A stretch of DNA of 64,000 bases from Mycobacterium sp. E740. Its GTDB lineage: Bacteria; Actinomycetota; Actinomycetes; Mycobacteriales; Mycobacteriaceae. The notes under the pieces were generated by a model. It was not told the DNA's origin and made no database searches. It saw only the letters and a program-made list of their open reading frames with translations. Positions 23,890 through 32,488 of the stretch are shown here, piece after piece (the first letter of the stretch is position 1; each line of letters opens with the position of its first letter). The DNA is taken from the NCBI RefSeq assembly GCF_001672895.1, contig NZ_LZKP01000037.1, positions 1 to 64,000 of the forward strand. The letters are read 5' to 3'. The position numbers were made by a program, and so were the translations under genes.

Positions 23890-24810
23890 TCAGTCCGCTG
23901 CTCGCCGTAGGAGTTCTGGGCGCCGCGCTTCGATCATCTTTCGAAAGCCCTCGCGCCACGGCACTTTCGTCGACCCAAGCACCTCGTGCATGTAGGTGAC
24001 GTCGGGCCACAGCGGGGTGTGCGCGTCCGGTGTGTACTCGAATGTCGGCTCGGCACCGACCAGTTCGCCCATGTACGCGCAGTAATCCTCGACGCTGACT
24101 GTCTCGCTGCCCGCCCAGTTGACCACGATCGGCGGGGTGTCGGCGACCTCCATCGCGCGGATGCCCAGGTCGACGTAGTCGTCCTCGTAGATCGGGTTGT
24201 AGTTGTTCGGCTTGTCGGGATGGAGGCGAATCGGCTTGCCGGCCAACATCATCTCCAACCGGTCGGCGGGTGCGCCGCCCTCGGGTCCGTAGGTGGAGCA
24301 GATTCGGATGATCGTCAGCGGTATGCGGTACTGCTTGGCAATCCAGGTGCAGACCGCCTCCCCGGCGATCTTGGAGAAGCTGTAGTTCGCGCGTAGCGGC
24401 ACGCCCGGGGGATCGGACTCCCGCAGCGGACGTCGACCCTGATAGCCGTAAACCGAACCGGTGGAGCAGAAGACGAAGCCTTTGGCTGCGCGGCAGTGAT
24501 AGAGCAGGTCCCCCGACTTCTGCGCGTTGGTGTCGATGCACCGGCTCCAGTCACCCTGTCCCGTGTCGACAGCTGCGTGGAAGACGTAGGTGAAGTCGTC
24601 TGGCAGCGCGGAGAAGTCGCCGGTGCTGACGTCGAGCGCGATCGGCGTGATGCCGGCGGCGGTGAGCTTTTCGCGGTCGTCCGGTTTCCTCAGCCGAGCC
24701 GCGCCCCACACCTCGTTGCGATGTGCGAGCGCACGGGCGATCGGGAACGCGATCTTGCCGGTCGCGCCGGTGATGAGGATCTTCTCTGCTTCGAGCATCC
24801 CTTCAGTCAT
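23890..24810 (-). CDS. Extended SDR (NAD-dependent epimerase/dehydratase-like)
   Basis: A 306-aa extended short-chain dehydrogenase. The N-terminal glycine motif is LITGATGKIAFPIARAL, the catalytic Ser is in CSTGSVYGYQG, and Tyr-x3-Lys is in YSFSKIAGE. The substrate-binding domain follows STYGPEGGAPADRLE. Members act on sugar nucleotides, 3-beta-hydroxysteroids and dihydroflavonols; in this lipid-catabolic context a 3-hydroxysteroid-like or branched alcohol substrate fits better than a sugar (inference). It heads a minus-strand run with an unknown protein and an LLM enzyme. The 44-nt divergent gap to the FadE at 24855 holds a CTTG palindrome. Confidence 0.87.
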   Translation of the reverse strand: MTEGMLEAEKILITGATGKIAFPIARALAHRNEVWGAARLRKPDDREKLTAAGITPIALDVSTGDFSALPDDFTYVFHAAVDTGQGDWSRCIDTNAQKSGDLLYHCRAAKGFVFCSTGSVYGYQGRRPLRESDPPGVPLRANYSFSKIAGEAVCTWIAKQYRIPLTIIRICSTYGPEGGAPADRLEMMLAGKPIRLHPDKPNNYNPIYEDDYVDLGIRAMEVADTPPIVVNWAGSETVSVEDYCAYMGELVGAEPTFEYTPDAHTPLWPDVTYMHEVLGSTKVPWREGFRKMIEARRPELLRRAAD

Positions 24811-24831
24811 AGCGCACCAAACCGCAAATGT

Positions 24832-24848
24832 TAAGTACTTGATATTCT
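24832..24848. promoter_or_regulatory. TAAGTACTTG operator candidate overlapping a leaderless -10
   Basis: taagtacttg (24832-24841) has a perfect aagtactt palindrome and resembles the caagtacttg site at 38324. A -10-like TATTCT follows at 24843-24848, only 6 nt before GTG 24855, which implies a leaderless FadE transcript. Binding here would block that promoter and perhaps the divergent SDR. Confidence 0.5.
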
Positions 24849-24854
24849 GGGCGC

Positions 24855-26033
24855 GTGCAGCTCACCTTCGATGCCGACGTCGAGGCCTTCCGTGCCGAGT
24901 TCGTCGCGTTCCTCGATGAGCACCTGCCCGCACAGGCCGAGGCGGCAACCGAACGATCCCGTTCGACGTCGCATGTCCCCGCGTGGGCCCGCCGATGGCA
25001 GCAGGTGCAGTTCGACCACGGCTGGCTGCTTCCCGGCAATCCACCTGAGTACGGCGGTCGCAACGCGGGCGTGCTGCAGCAGTTCGTGCACCGCGAGGAA
25101 CTCTCGCGTCGTCGCATCTACCACGCGTTCAACCCGCAAGGTGTTGGCATCATCGCCGCATCGCTGCTGTCGTTCGGCAGCGAAGAGCAGAAGCAGCGGT
25201 GGGCGGTGCCGATCCTGCGTGCGGAGATGACCGCGTCGCTGGGCATGAGCGAACCCGGCGCGGGGTCCGATCTGGCCGGATTGACCACTCGCGCCGCGAT
25301 GACAGAGGACGGATTCGTCGTGACCGGCCAGAAGGTCTGGACGTCGGGCGCGCACGACGCCGACGTCATCCTCGCGTTCGTGCGCACCGATCCCGATGCG
25401 CCGAAACACAAGGGCATCAGCGCGCTGTTGATTCCGACCGACACTGCGGGCGTGGTGTGCCGACCGTTCGCGTCGGTGCACGATCGCGAGGCTCTCGATT
25501 TCAACGAGGTGTTTTTCAGCGACGTGCGGGTGCCGGCGGAGAACCTCGTCGGTCCGCTGCACGAGGGGTGGCGGGTGGCCAACGGGTCGCTCGGGCATGA
25601 GCGCACGATGATGTGGATGTCGTTCGCCAACCGGTTGGAGCAACTGCTCGATGACTTCCGGCCCCTCGGCGCGGTGAACCGGGACCATTACGCCTCGATT
25701 GCGATGGACTACCAGGCGCTACGGCTGCTCGGCTCCAAGGCGCTGGGGCAGGCGGCGCGCGGCGAGCGCGACATTCCTGCGGTCTCGGTGCTCAAGGTGC
25801 TCGGTTCGGAGGCCGAGCAGGACGCGATGAGGTGCGCGCTCGAGGCGGCCGGTGCCGACGGGCTGACCGATCCAGCGTTGACCGCGGCGGACAACCCTTA
25901 TGCCCCAGACCTTTTCACCGCCAGCTGGTTCGCGCGCTACGTCAGCACGTACGCGGGCACGATCGCCGGCGGCACGTCGGAGATTCAGCGCAACATCATC
26001 GCTCAGCGGGTGCTGGGCCTGCCCGCGCGCTGA
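24855..26033 (+). CDS. Acyl-CoA dehydrogenase (FadE)
   Basis: A 392-aa acyl-CoA dehydrogenase. Motifs include GMSEPGAGSDLAGL, VTGQKVWTSGAHDADV, a dinucleotide-loop-like FNPQGVGIIAASL, and the C-terminal GTIAGGTSEIQRNIIAQR. It is a clear paralogue of the gene at 59263, sharing long identical stretches from QLTFD to RRRIYH. The GTG start is supported by the start of that paralogue and by a -10 hexamer just upstream. Monocistronic: the next gene downstream converges 85 nt away. It may form a heteromer with another FadE, since its paralogue is coupled to a degenerate subunit. Confidence 0.93.
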   Translation: MQLTFDADVEAFRAEFVAFLDEHLPAQAEAATERSRSTSHVPAWARRWQQVQFDHGWLLPGNPPEYGGRNAGVLQQFVHREELSRRRIYHAFNPQGVGIIAASLLSFGSEEQKQRWAVPILRAEMTASLGMSEPGAGSDLAGLTTRAAMTEDGFVVTGQKVWTSGAHDADVILAFVRTDPDAPKHKGISALLIPTDTAGVVCRPFASVHDREALDFNEVFFSDVRVPAENLVGPLHEGWRVANGSLGHERTMMWMSFANRLEQLLDDFRPLGAVNRDHYASIAMDYQALRLLGSKALGQAARGERDIPAVSVLKVLGSEAEQDAMRCALEAAGADGLTDPALTAADNPYAPDLFTASWFARYVSTYAGTIAGGTSEIQRNIIAQRVLGLPAR

Positions 26034-26118
26034 CGGCGAGGGTCACGCCGCCGAGTGCACGCTGCAGGTACGGAAAAGCTCCAAAACCGGACGTGGACCG
26101 TGCATTCGGCACTTCGAT

Positions 26119-27828
26119 CTACACCCGAGCGGGTTTCGGCGCGGCGAGTTCTGCGAGCGCGGACATGAACAACTCGTCCATCTGAGGGCTCAAGTCGGAC
26201 AGGGTCGGGGCGCTGGCATAGCTGGCCGAGCCGAAGACTCGTTCGAGCACATCGTCTTCGGTGCAAGCGCCGATGGACAGACAAAGGCAGGCAACCCCGT
26301 CGACGCGTAGCTCTTCGAGGGCCTTGTGCGCGTCGGCTTCGGCGTATCGACCTTCGTAGCCCTCGTCGTACGGGAAGCCGTCCGACAGCACGAGCAGCAG
26401 CCGATTCGGCGTGCCGGCCTGGTTCTTCAGAACTTCGCCGGCGCCGCGAATTCCGGCGCCGAGACGGGTGTAGCTCGCAGGCTCGAGCTGGTTCAGCCTG
26501 GCCCTCCCGACGGCGCTGAAGCTCTGGTCGAACGTTTTGATCGCCGGCAGATGCACAGCGTGGCGGCCCTGCGACCGAAACGCATAGACGGCAACGCGGT
26601 CACCGAGCTCTTCGAGGGTGACTGCCAGAGTGGCTGCCGCGCGGCGCTGGTGGTCGTGCACCGTCAGGCCGTCCGAATCGGCGTCGACGGCGGAGCCGGA
26701 GGCGTCGATCAGGATGAGCACGCCGAGATTGCGGGCGAGTTTGCGGCGCTCCAGGTAGACGTGCTCGGGTGCAGAGTAGCCGGATTGCAGGTCGACGAAC
26801 AGGTCGATGAGCGCCTCGACGTCGAGGTCATCGCCGTCGGCACGACCGCGCAGCACCTTGGGGCCGAGCCCGACCCGAGCCAGTCGGCGACGCAACACGT
26901 CGTCGCGCGCGACACCGGCATCGGAGACGTCGGCGGCGACCGTCAGCGGAAAGTCGATGACACGGCACCAGTCCGGTTTGTAGCGGTCGTTGAAGACGTC
27001 CCACTCCGGATACAGTGCGCCGCCCACGCCCACCGCAGCGCCAGGCTTTCCGTCATCGGTGAACTGGATTCGGGTGGGCAGTGGCCGGGCCTTGGCTCCG
27101 GCCTCGTGGACCCGCCGCACGGAGCGCAGTGTCATCCCGGCGCCCGCGGCGCCCTCTCCGTCTGAACGCTTGCCGCCGAACATCTTCCGGAAGTAGTCCG
27201 ACACCGACTGATTGTTGAAGAGCGGACTCTCGAACAGCTTGAGAATCTTGCTCTCACCGGACTTTCCACCGTCGTCGTCCTCGTCTTCGTCGTCGTCCTC
27301 GGACTCGGGCATGTCGATCGGGTCGAACTGCAATTTGAGGTCTTTGTTCGTCGCCTGTCCGCCGGGCCCGGCGGTAGACCCCAGCAATCGGGAGGGCTTG
27401 ATGACGCCGAACCACTCCGGTGGGTCGGCGACTTCGGCTCGGCCCTTGGCCACCTCGAGCGACTCGTCGGCGCTCGAAGTGCTGGGTTGGCCGTCAGGGA
27501 GAAGCGTGACGTCGATGGAAATCTCCCGGGCGAGATCGGCGAGAACGCGGTGACCTTCCAGTGCCAGGTAGCGGCGCGCCGTCGTCGCCCGCGCGCGCAA
27601 TCTCTTCACCAACCGCGGGTCAAGGCTGCCCGCGCCGAGAAGTGCTGCCTGAACCAGTATTTCGCGGCGTTGGCCGTCGACGGACCCGCCGGCCGAGACG
27701 AAGATGAACTGTCCGTTTGTGTGGGCGGGCTGACCGGCCGGCGCCTCGGCGATATCGACGGACTTGCCTGCGATGTAGGTGGCGAGGAACCGGAACCGGT
27801 CCGGGTTGTTATCGGAAGCGTCGGTCAC
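26119..27828 (-). CDS. VWA-domain protein (NorD/CbbO-like activase component)
   Basis: A 569-aa protein with a C-terminal von Willebrand A domain. The metal-ion-dependent adhesion site is complete: Asp375-Ala-Ser377-Gly-Ser379 (LILIDASGSA), Thr454 (SYTRLGAGI) and Asp483 (LSDGFPYDE). The N-terminal half is helical, and residues 175-186 are an uninterrupted run of Asp and Glu followed by a low-complexity linker. With the MoxR ATPase encoded just upstream (4-nt overlap) it forms a NorQ/NorD or CbbQ/CbbO type pair, which remodel metalloenzymes and can help insert iron. The neighbouring AveC-like genes or the Rieske oxygenases are possible clients (inference). Confidence 0.9.
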   Translation of the reverse strand: MTDASDNNPDRFRFLATYIAGKSVDIAEAPAGQPAHTNGQFIFVSAGGSVDGQRREILVQAALLGAGSLDPRLVKRLRARATTARRYLALEGHRVLADLAREISIDVTLLPDGQPSTSSADESLEVAKGRAEVADPPEWFGVIKPSRLLGSTAGPGGQATNKDLKLQFDPIDMPESEDDDEDEDDDGGKSGESKILKLFESPLFNNQSVSDYFRKMFGGKRSDGEGAAGAGMTLRSVRRVHEAGAKARPLPTRIQFTDDGKPGAAVGVGGALYPEWDVFNDRYKPDWCRVIDFPLTVAADVSDAGVARDDVLRRRLARVGLGPKVLRGRADGDDLDVEALIDLFVDLQSGYSAPEHVYLERRKLARNLGVLILIDASGSAVDADSDGLTVHDHQRRAAATLAVTLEELGDRVAVYAFRSQGRHAVHLPAIKTFDQSFSAVGRARLNQLEPASYTRLGAGIRGAGEVLKNQAGTPNRLLLVLSDGFPYDEGYEGRYAEADAHKALEELRVDGVACLCLSIGACTEDDVLERVFGSASYASAPTLSDLSPQMDELFMSALAELAAPKPARV

Positions 27829-28643
27829 GTCTGGGGCAGAACGGTGTTCACGAGTTCGTCGAGGGCACGGATGACATCGTGATCGTCGGAGAGCACCTCG
27901 ACGACGGCCGCGTGGACCGCACTGCGGAGGTTCAGCCCTTCGGCCGCAAGGCCGCCGGCAAGAATCAACATGCGGGTGGAGGACACTTCGCGCAGTGGTG
28001 AGCCGTCCAGGTTCCGGATCGCGTAGGCGAGCTTGACCAGCGACCGTGCCGTCTCGATGTCGATCCCGGCTTCGTAGGCCACCACCTCGGTCTCGACCTC
28101 CGGGGACGGGTACCCGAGTTCGATGGCGATGAAGCGCTGGCGGGTCGACTCCTTGAGGTTCTTCAGGACGCTCTGGTATCCGGGGTTGTAGGAAATCACC
28201 AACTGGAATCCGGGCGCCGCCTGCAACGTCGTGCCGAGCCGGTCGACGGGCAGCTCACGGCGGTGATCGGCGAGCGGATGGATGACCACGGTGGTGTCCT
28301 GGCGCGCCTCGACCACCTCGTCCAGATAGAAGATGGCGCCCTCACGCACCGCGCGGGTCAACGGCCCGTCCACCCAGACCGTCTCACCGCCCTTCAGGAG
28401 GAAGCGGCCCACCAGGTCTGCCGACGTCATGTCCTCGTGGCCGGCCACGGTGATCAGCTCCCGGCCCAGCTGGTGGGCCATCGCCTCCACGAATCGTGTT
28501 TTGCCGCAACCGGTTGGGCCTTTCAACAGTACTGGCAGGCCGCGGCGGGCCGCCGCGCGGAAGACCTCCACCTCGTCGCCGACTGCGCGGTAGAACGGCG
28601 CGTTCGAAACGGGCGTCACGACCGCAGAAGTACTGTTCAACAT
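27825..28643 (-). CDS. MoxR-family AAA+ ATPase (NorQ/CbbQ-like)
   Basis: A 272-aa AAA+ ATPase. Walker A is GPTGCGKT (42-49), Walker B is IFYLDEV (104-110), and the sensor-type Asn appears in VISYNPGYQ. The segment GHEDMTSADLVGRFLL and the absence of a C-terminal extension place it in the CbbQ/NirQ/NorQ/GpvN branch. It overlaps the VWA gene by 4 nt, and its start directly abuts the stop of the first AveC-like gene, so AveC, ATPase and VWA protein form one operon. It would form hexameric rings that act with the VWA partner on a metalloenzyme client. Confidence 0.93.
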   Translation of the reverse strand: MLNSTSAVVTPVSNAPFYRAVGDEVEVFRAAARRGLPVLLKGPTGCGKTRFVEAMAHQLGRELITVAGHEDMTSADLVGRFLLKGGETVWVDGPLTRAVREGAIFYLDEVVEARQDTTVVIHPLADHRRELPVDRLGTTLQAAPGFQLVISYNPGYQSVLKNLKESTRQRFIAIELGYPSPEVETEVVAYEAGIDIETARSLVKLAYAIRNLDGSPLREVSSTRMLILAGGLAAEGLNLRSAVHAAVVEVLSDDHDVIRALDELVNTVLPQT

Positions 28644-29807
28644 CTACTTTCCTCGCTCTAGCGGAACGTTCTCGGGAAGCTCGACCCCCTGGGGGAGGAC
28701 AAGCTGACCGTCGTGGTTGATGTAGCCGGAATTCGTCAGCGGCATCGGTAGCGCGGGGTCCGGGCACGGCCTGTCGGTGTCTTCACCGCAGATGCCCATC
28801 AGGAAGTACGAGCGCTTGAGGATGTCCTGCGGCCACGGATCCTGGTGCATGGCGAAGAACTGAGCGGGAATGTTGTAGAAGACGAAGAAGAAGGCGCTGC
28901 ACGCGGCGAAGATCGCAAGGAACCGGGTGAGCTGCTGTCTGACGGAACCGCCTCGGACCCGGTCGAGTCCACGCTCGACGAAGGTCCGGCCCCGATCGTC
29001 GGTGAAGTAACGCAAGCAGCAGAGGCCGGCCTGGACGCCTCCCCACATAAGGCCTTCATAGAGCGGCCACTGGTAGTAAGTTCCGGCATTGACCGACAGA
29101 GCCTGAATGGCGCCGGGGTAGGTGAACAGCCCCATCGGCATGAGGAACAGGCCCTCGATGACGAAATCGAAGAAGAAGGTCCAGGCGATCACCACGCCGA
29201 TAAGGCCGACCGTGTTGATGTTGGGGAACCGCTTCTTGGCCAAGCGCATGACCGCGCAGCCGAGCATGGTGCACAGCAGCACGAAGAAATAGCCGGGAGC
29301 GTTCATCAGGACGGGTTCGGCCATCATGGCGCCCGGTTCCCCGAACGAGACCCAACCTGGAATGTCCTGGACCCACGAGCCCATGTTCCACATCCAGGTG
29401 TTGTAGGTGCTCCACGTGTTGAAGAAGTTCAGCAGCGGATCCTGGAACCACAGCAGGCCGCAGGACACGAAGAGCATGCCGTCGAGGGTGATTCGCCGTT
29501 CCCGACGCCACGGCCGAATGAGGAACCACCATATTGCGATGGGCATGCCGATCATGATCACGCCGGTCCAGGTGAACAGGATCGCCTTCATGAACGTCGG
29601 CGGGTCGGTCGGTCCTGGGGGGACGCGCTCGAAGTTGGGCCCGGTAACCCATTTGCCCCATACGAACAACTGGAAGGCGAGAATGAGACCGCCCACCGTC
29701 GCCCAGATTCTCACCGCGGGAATCTTCGATTGAGGCTGCGTGCCCAGCGACGCCTCATTCAGCGATTCGGTGACCACCGGCTTGTTCTTCTGCGAAAGAT
29801 CGCTCAC
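28644..29807 (-). CDS. AveC-family multi-pass membrane protein, copy 1
   Basis: A 387-aa membrane protein of the AveC-like family (named after the avermectin spirocyclase AveC). About seven hydrophobic segments are seen, the first near 34-53 (VRIWATVGGLILAFQLFVWG) and the next near 75-97; a conserved loop RPWRRERRITLDGML lies at about 98-112. GTG 29807 is chosen because AGGAGA stands 7 nt upstream; the longer frame runs through the operator region. The function of mycobacterial members is unknown; spiroketal chemistry should not be assumed. It is cotranscribed with the MoxR and VWA genes and divergent from a TetR gene. Confidence 0.87.
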   Translation of the reverse strand: MSDLSQKNKPVVTESLNEASLGTQPQSKIPAVRIWATVGGLILAFQLFVWGKWVTGPNFERVPPGPTDPPTFMKAILFTWTGVIMIGMPIAIWWFLIRPWRRERRITLDGMLFVSCGLLWFQDPLLNFFNTWSTYNTWMWNMGSWVQDIPGWVSFGEPGAMMAEPVLMNAPGYFFVLLCTMLGCAVMRLAKKRFPNINTVGLIGVVIAWTFFFDFVIEGLFLMPMGLFTYPGAIQALSVNAGTYYQWPLYEGLMWGGVQAGLCCLRYFTDDRGRTFVERGLDRVRGGSVRQQLTRFLAIFAACSAFFFVFYNIPAQFFAMHQDPWPQDILKRSYFLMGICGEDTDRPCPDPALPMPLTNSGYINHDGQLVLPQGVELPENVPLERGK

Positions 29808-29877
29808 GACACCGTCTCCTCTGCATTCGTCGACTACATGGGCGCCAGAGCCCTCGAAGTGACCAAGACTCCGAAAA

Positions 29878-29893
29878 TATACCAGTGAGTATC
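29878..29893. promoter_or_regulatory. Operator candidate of the AveC-TetR module, copy 1
   Basis: tataccagtgagtatc lies between the divergent AveC-like (29807) and TetR (29934) starts. It matches the palindrome gataccagccggtatc of the second module at 12 of 16 positions and keeps the ATAC/GTAT arms. Confidence 0.6.
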
Positions 29894-29933
29894 TTAGTGA
29901 CCAAGGGGTAAAAACCTGTGGCAAGATTGTCCC

Positions 29934-30536
29934 ATGGTTGAGCCTTGGACCCGCGAACGACGGCTCGAGCGCACGCGCTCGCTGCTGCTGAATGCCGCCG
30001 AGCATGTTTTCGCTGAAAAAGGGTTCGGCCCAGCGACTCTCGACGACATCGCCAAGGCGGCCGGCTACTCGAAAGGCGCGATCTACAAGTACTTCGCCAC
30101 CAAGGAGGACCTCTTCTTGGCGGCGAGCGACCGGTACTGGCGTCGGTATTTCGACAACTTCACCGAGGTGATGTCGTCGTCCGACCACATCGGGGCGCGC
30201 GAGCTCGAGAACATCGCCAACCGCTGGCGCCAGCTCAGTCGTGATCGCGGCGCCGAGCATGCGGCACTGGGTCTCGAGTTCAACCTCTACCTGCTACGCA
30301 ACCCGGACGCGCGAGAACGCGTGGCCGCCAAGCGATCAGAGGTCGTCGATCAACTCGCGAAGTACATCGTCGAGGGCATCGACAGCCTGGGTGCAACACT
30401 GCTGATCCCGGCGTCGACGTTCGCCCACATAATCATCGCCACGACCGACGCCGTCGAGTTGGGCAGCCACCTCGACGATGTCGACCTCTATCAGCCGACC
30501 GTCGAGATGTACGTGTCGGCCGTCAAGATGCCCTGA
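29934..30536 (+). CDS. TetR-family regulator of AveC module 1
   Basis: A 200-aa TetR-family regulator. The DNA-binding domain carries FAEKGFGPATLDDIAKAAGY and SKGAIYKYFATKEDLFLA. It is highly similar along its whole length to the protein at 31811, including RDRGAEHAALG and DDVDLYQPTVEMYVSA. It is divergent from an AveC-like gene, with a palindromic operator candidate between them, so control of that membrane-protein/MoxR/VWA operon and of itself is likely. The near-identical recognition helix implies that both TetRs may bind both operators. It ends 4 nt before the second AveC gene. Confidence 0.9.
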   Translation: MVEPWTRERRLERTRSLLLNAAEHVFAEKGFGPATLDDIAKAAGYSKGAIYKYFATKEDLFLAASDRYWRRYFDNFTEVMSSSDHIGARELENIANRWRQLSRDRGAEHAALGLEFNLYLLRNPDARERVAAKRSEVVDQLAKYIVEGIDSLGATLLIPASTFAHIIIATTDAVELGSHLDDVDLYQPTVEMYVSAVKMP

Positions 30537-30540
30537 CGGG

Positions 30541-31707
30541 TCAGTCCCCCCGTTCGAAGGGCACGGTCCTGGGAACCTCAGCTCCTTCCGGCAGTACGAG
30601 TTCACCGTCGGTGTTGATGTGGCCGGACCATCTGCTCGGCAATGGAAGGCTGGGGTCTGGGCAGGGGATATCAGTTCCGTCGCCGCAGATGCCCCCGTTG
30701 AAATATGAACGCTTCAGGTGGTCGGCGGGCCAGGGATCGGCGTGCAGGGCGAACCATTGCACGGGGATGTTGTAGAGCACGAAGAAGCATGCGCTCACGG
30801 CTGCGAAGATCGCGAGGAATCGGACGAACTGTGCTCTGACGAATCCGCCACGGACGCGGTCCAGGCCGCGTTCGACGATTGTGCGTCCGTGGTCGTCGGT
30901 GAAGAAGCGCAGACAACACAGGGCCGTCTGGACGCCGCCCCACATGAACCCTTCGTATATGGGCCATTGGTAATAAGTACCGGCGTTGAACGACACCTCC
31001 CTGATGGCACCCGGATACGTGTAGAGGCCGACCGGCAGCAGGACGAGGGCCTCCATCACGAAGTCGAAGACGAACGCGATCCCATAGGTCACCAGGATCA
31101 GGCGCAGGTTCGTGATATTGGGCCAGCGCGACTTGATCCTGCGCATGACCCAGCATCCGACGATCGTGATCAGCAAGACCCCGTATGCGTATCCCACCGT
31201 GTTCGTCAGCAGCGGTTCGGGCACCATGCGGCCCGGTTCGTCGGGTGAAAACCACCCTGGGATATGCGGTGTCCAGGCGCCACGGTTGAACAGCCAGCTG
31301 TTGTAGGTGCACCAGGTGTTGAAATAGTTCAGGAACGGGTCTTGGAAGAACATCAGACCCATCGACAGAAGGAGCATGCCGTCCAACGTGATTCGCCGCT
31401 CACGGCGCCATGGCCTGATGAAGAACCACCAGATGGCGAAGGGCAGGCCCACCCAGAGAACGACCGCGTTCGCGATCAGCGGGATCTTCATGTACATCGG
31501 CACGGGGGTCGGGCCGGCCGGCACTTGCTCGAAGTACGGCCCGGTGATCCATTTGGCCCATACGTACAACTGCAGCAGCAGGATCGCGCCGCCGAACGTC
31601 GCCCAGATCTGAACCGGCTTGCCCTTGGGTTGAACTTGAGCGCCCAGTTCGGCGGCTCCGCCAAGTGACTCGATCACTGCAGCTTGTTTGTTCGGCCGAT
31701 CGCTCAC
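30541..31707 (-). CDS. AveC-family multi-pass membrane protein, copy 2
   Basis: A 388-aa paralogue of the membrane protein at 28644, aligned over its full length (for example RPWRRERRITLDGMLLL, NTWCTYNSWLFNRGAW, CCLRFFTDDHGRTIVERGLD). About seven membrane segments are predicted by eye. The GTG start at 31707 has the strong AGGAGG site 4 nt upstream. Unlike copy 1 it is not followed by MoxR/VWA genes: its stop faces the end of the first TetR gene 4 nt away. Arginine-rich cytoplasmic loops and conserved Trp/Asp residues are shared by both copies. Substrate unknown. Confidence 0.87.
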   Translation of the reverse strand: MSDRPNKQAAVIESLGGAAELGAQVQPKGKPVQIWATFGGAILLLQLYVWAKWITGPYFEQVPAGPTPVPMYMKIPLIANAVVLWVGLPFAIWWFFIRPWRRERRITLDGMLLLSMGLMFFQDPFLNYFNTWCTYNSWLFNRGAWTPHIPGWFSPDEPGRMVPEPLLTNTVGYAYGVLLITIVGCWVMRRIKSRWPNITNLRLILVTYGIAFVFDFVMEALVLLPVGLYTYPGAIREVSFNAGTYYQWPIYEGFMWGGVQTALCCLRFFTDDHGRTIVERGLDRVRGGFVRAQFVRFLAIFAAVSACFFVLYNIPVQWFALHADPWPADHLKRSYFNGGICGDGTDIPCPDPSLPLPSRWSGHINTDGELVLPEGAEVPRTVPFERGD

Positions 31708-31749
31708 AACGCCTCCTGATACGCCGCGCGGCTATGCGGCACACGAGCA

Positions 31750-31767
31750 AGATACCAGCCGGTATCT
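31750..31767. promoter_or_regulatory. Operator candidate of the AveC-TetR module, copy 2
   Basis: agataccagccggtatct is a perfect 7-bp-arm palindrome with a 4-nt centre, placed between the divergent AveC-like (31707) and TetR (31811) starts. The equivalent site in the first module is at 29878. Confidence 0.7.
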
Positions 31768-31810
31768 CACTGTCCAGCAAGATTCTCAGATTCTGTGGCA
31801 CACTTTTTTG

Positions 31811-32488
31811 ATGGTGGAGCGCTGGACGCGGGAGCGACGTCTCGAACACACCCGCTCGTTGCTACTCGACGCCGCGGAGGACGTATTCGCCGAAAAGGGT
31901 TTTGCGCCCGCCACTCTCGACGACATCGCCCAGACGGCGGGCTACACGAAGGGCGCCATCTACAAGCATTTCGCCACCAAGGAGGACCTCTTCCTGGCGG
32001 TGAGCGACCGGTACTGGCGGCGTTACTTCGACAACTTCGCAGACGTGATGGCGTCGTCCGAACAGCTCGGTTCGAGTGAACTCGACGAAATCGCCGCGCG
32101 GTGGCGCCAACTCAGCCGCGACCGAGGCGCGGAGCATGCGGCGCTGGGCCACGAGTTCAGCCTCTACCTGGTGCGCAACCCGGAGGTCCGCGACCGGGTC
32201 GCCGAAAAGCGGTCGGAGGTCGTCGAGGCGCTGGCCAAGTTCATCGTCGAGGGCATCGACAGACTCGGCGCGACCTTGCTGATCGCGCCGTTGACCTTCG
32301 CTCAGGTGCTGGTCGCCACCAGCGACTCGGTCGTTTTGGGCAGTGAACTCGACGACGTCGACCTCTACCGGCCGGTGATCGAGATGTACATCTCGGCGAT
32401 CAAGCTTCCCGGAGCGTCCCGGCCCGCCGGGTCAGATAGTCGACCTGCAGGAAGATCGCGTAGAGCACCAGGAACGGCAGCACCATGA
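31811..32488 (+). CDS. TetR-family regulator of AveC module 2
   Basis: A 225-aa TetR-family regulator, near-identical to the one at 29934 through its DNA-binding domain (FAEKGFAPATLDDIAQTAGY, TKGAIYKHFATKEDLFLA) and ligand domain. Its relative stops shortly after the YVSA-VKMP end, whereas this protein runs on for about 24 residues of low-complexity Arg/Ser/Pro, overlapping the last 89 nt of the convergent EBP-like gene. The extension is probably read-through after loss of a stop and not functional (inference). ATG 31811 matches the start of the paralogue; an open frame further upstream crosses the operator. Confidence 0.88.
   Translation: MVERWTRERRLEHTRSLLLDAAEDVFAEKGFAPATLDDIAQTAGYTKGAIYKHFATKEDLFLAVSDRYWRRYFDNFADVMASSEQLGSSELDEIAARWRQLSRDRGAEHAALGHEFSLYLVRNPEVRDRVAEKRSEVVEALAKFIVEGIDRLGATLLIAPLTFAQVLVATSDSVVLGSELDDVDLYRPVIEMYISAIKLPGASRPAGSDSRPAGRSRRAPGTAAP

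Noticed and set aside
27240-27310. Trinucleotide-like repeat (gtc/ctc/ttc)
   Set aside because: It encodes the Asp/Glu run (residues 175-186) of the VWA protein and is coding low complexity, not a separate repeat element.
28644-29807. Avermectin-type biosynthetic cluster
   Set aside because: AveC-family similarity alone; no polyketide synthase genes are near. The name should not be taken as function.
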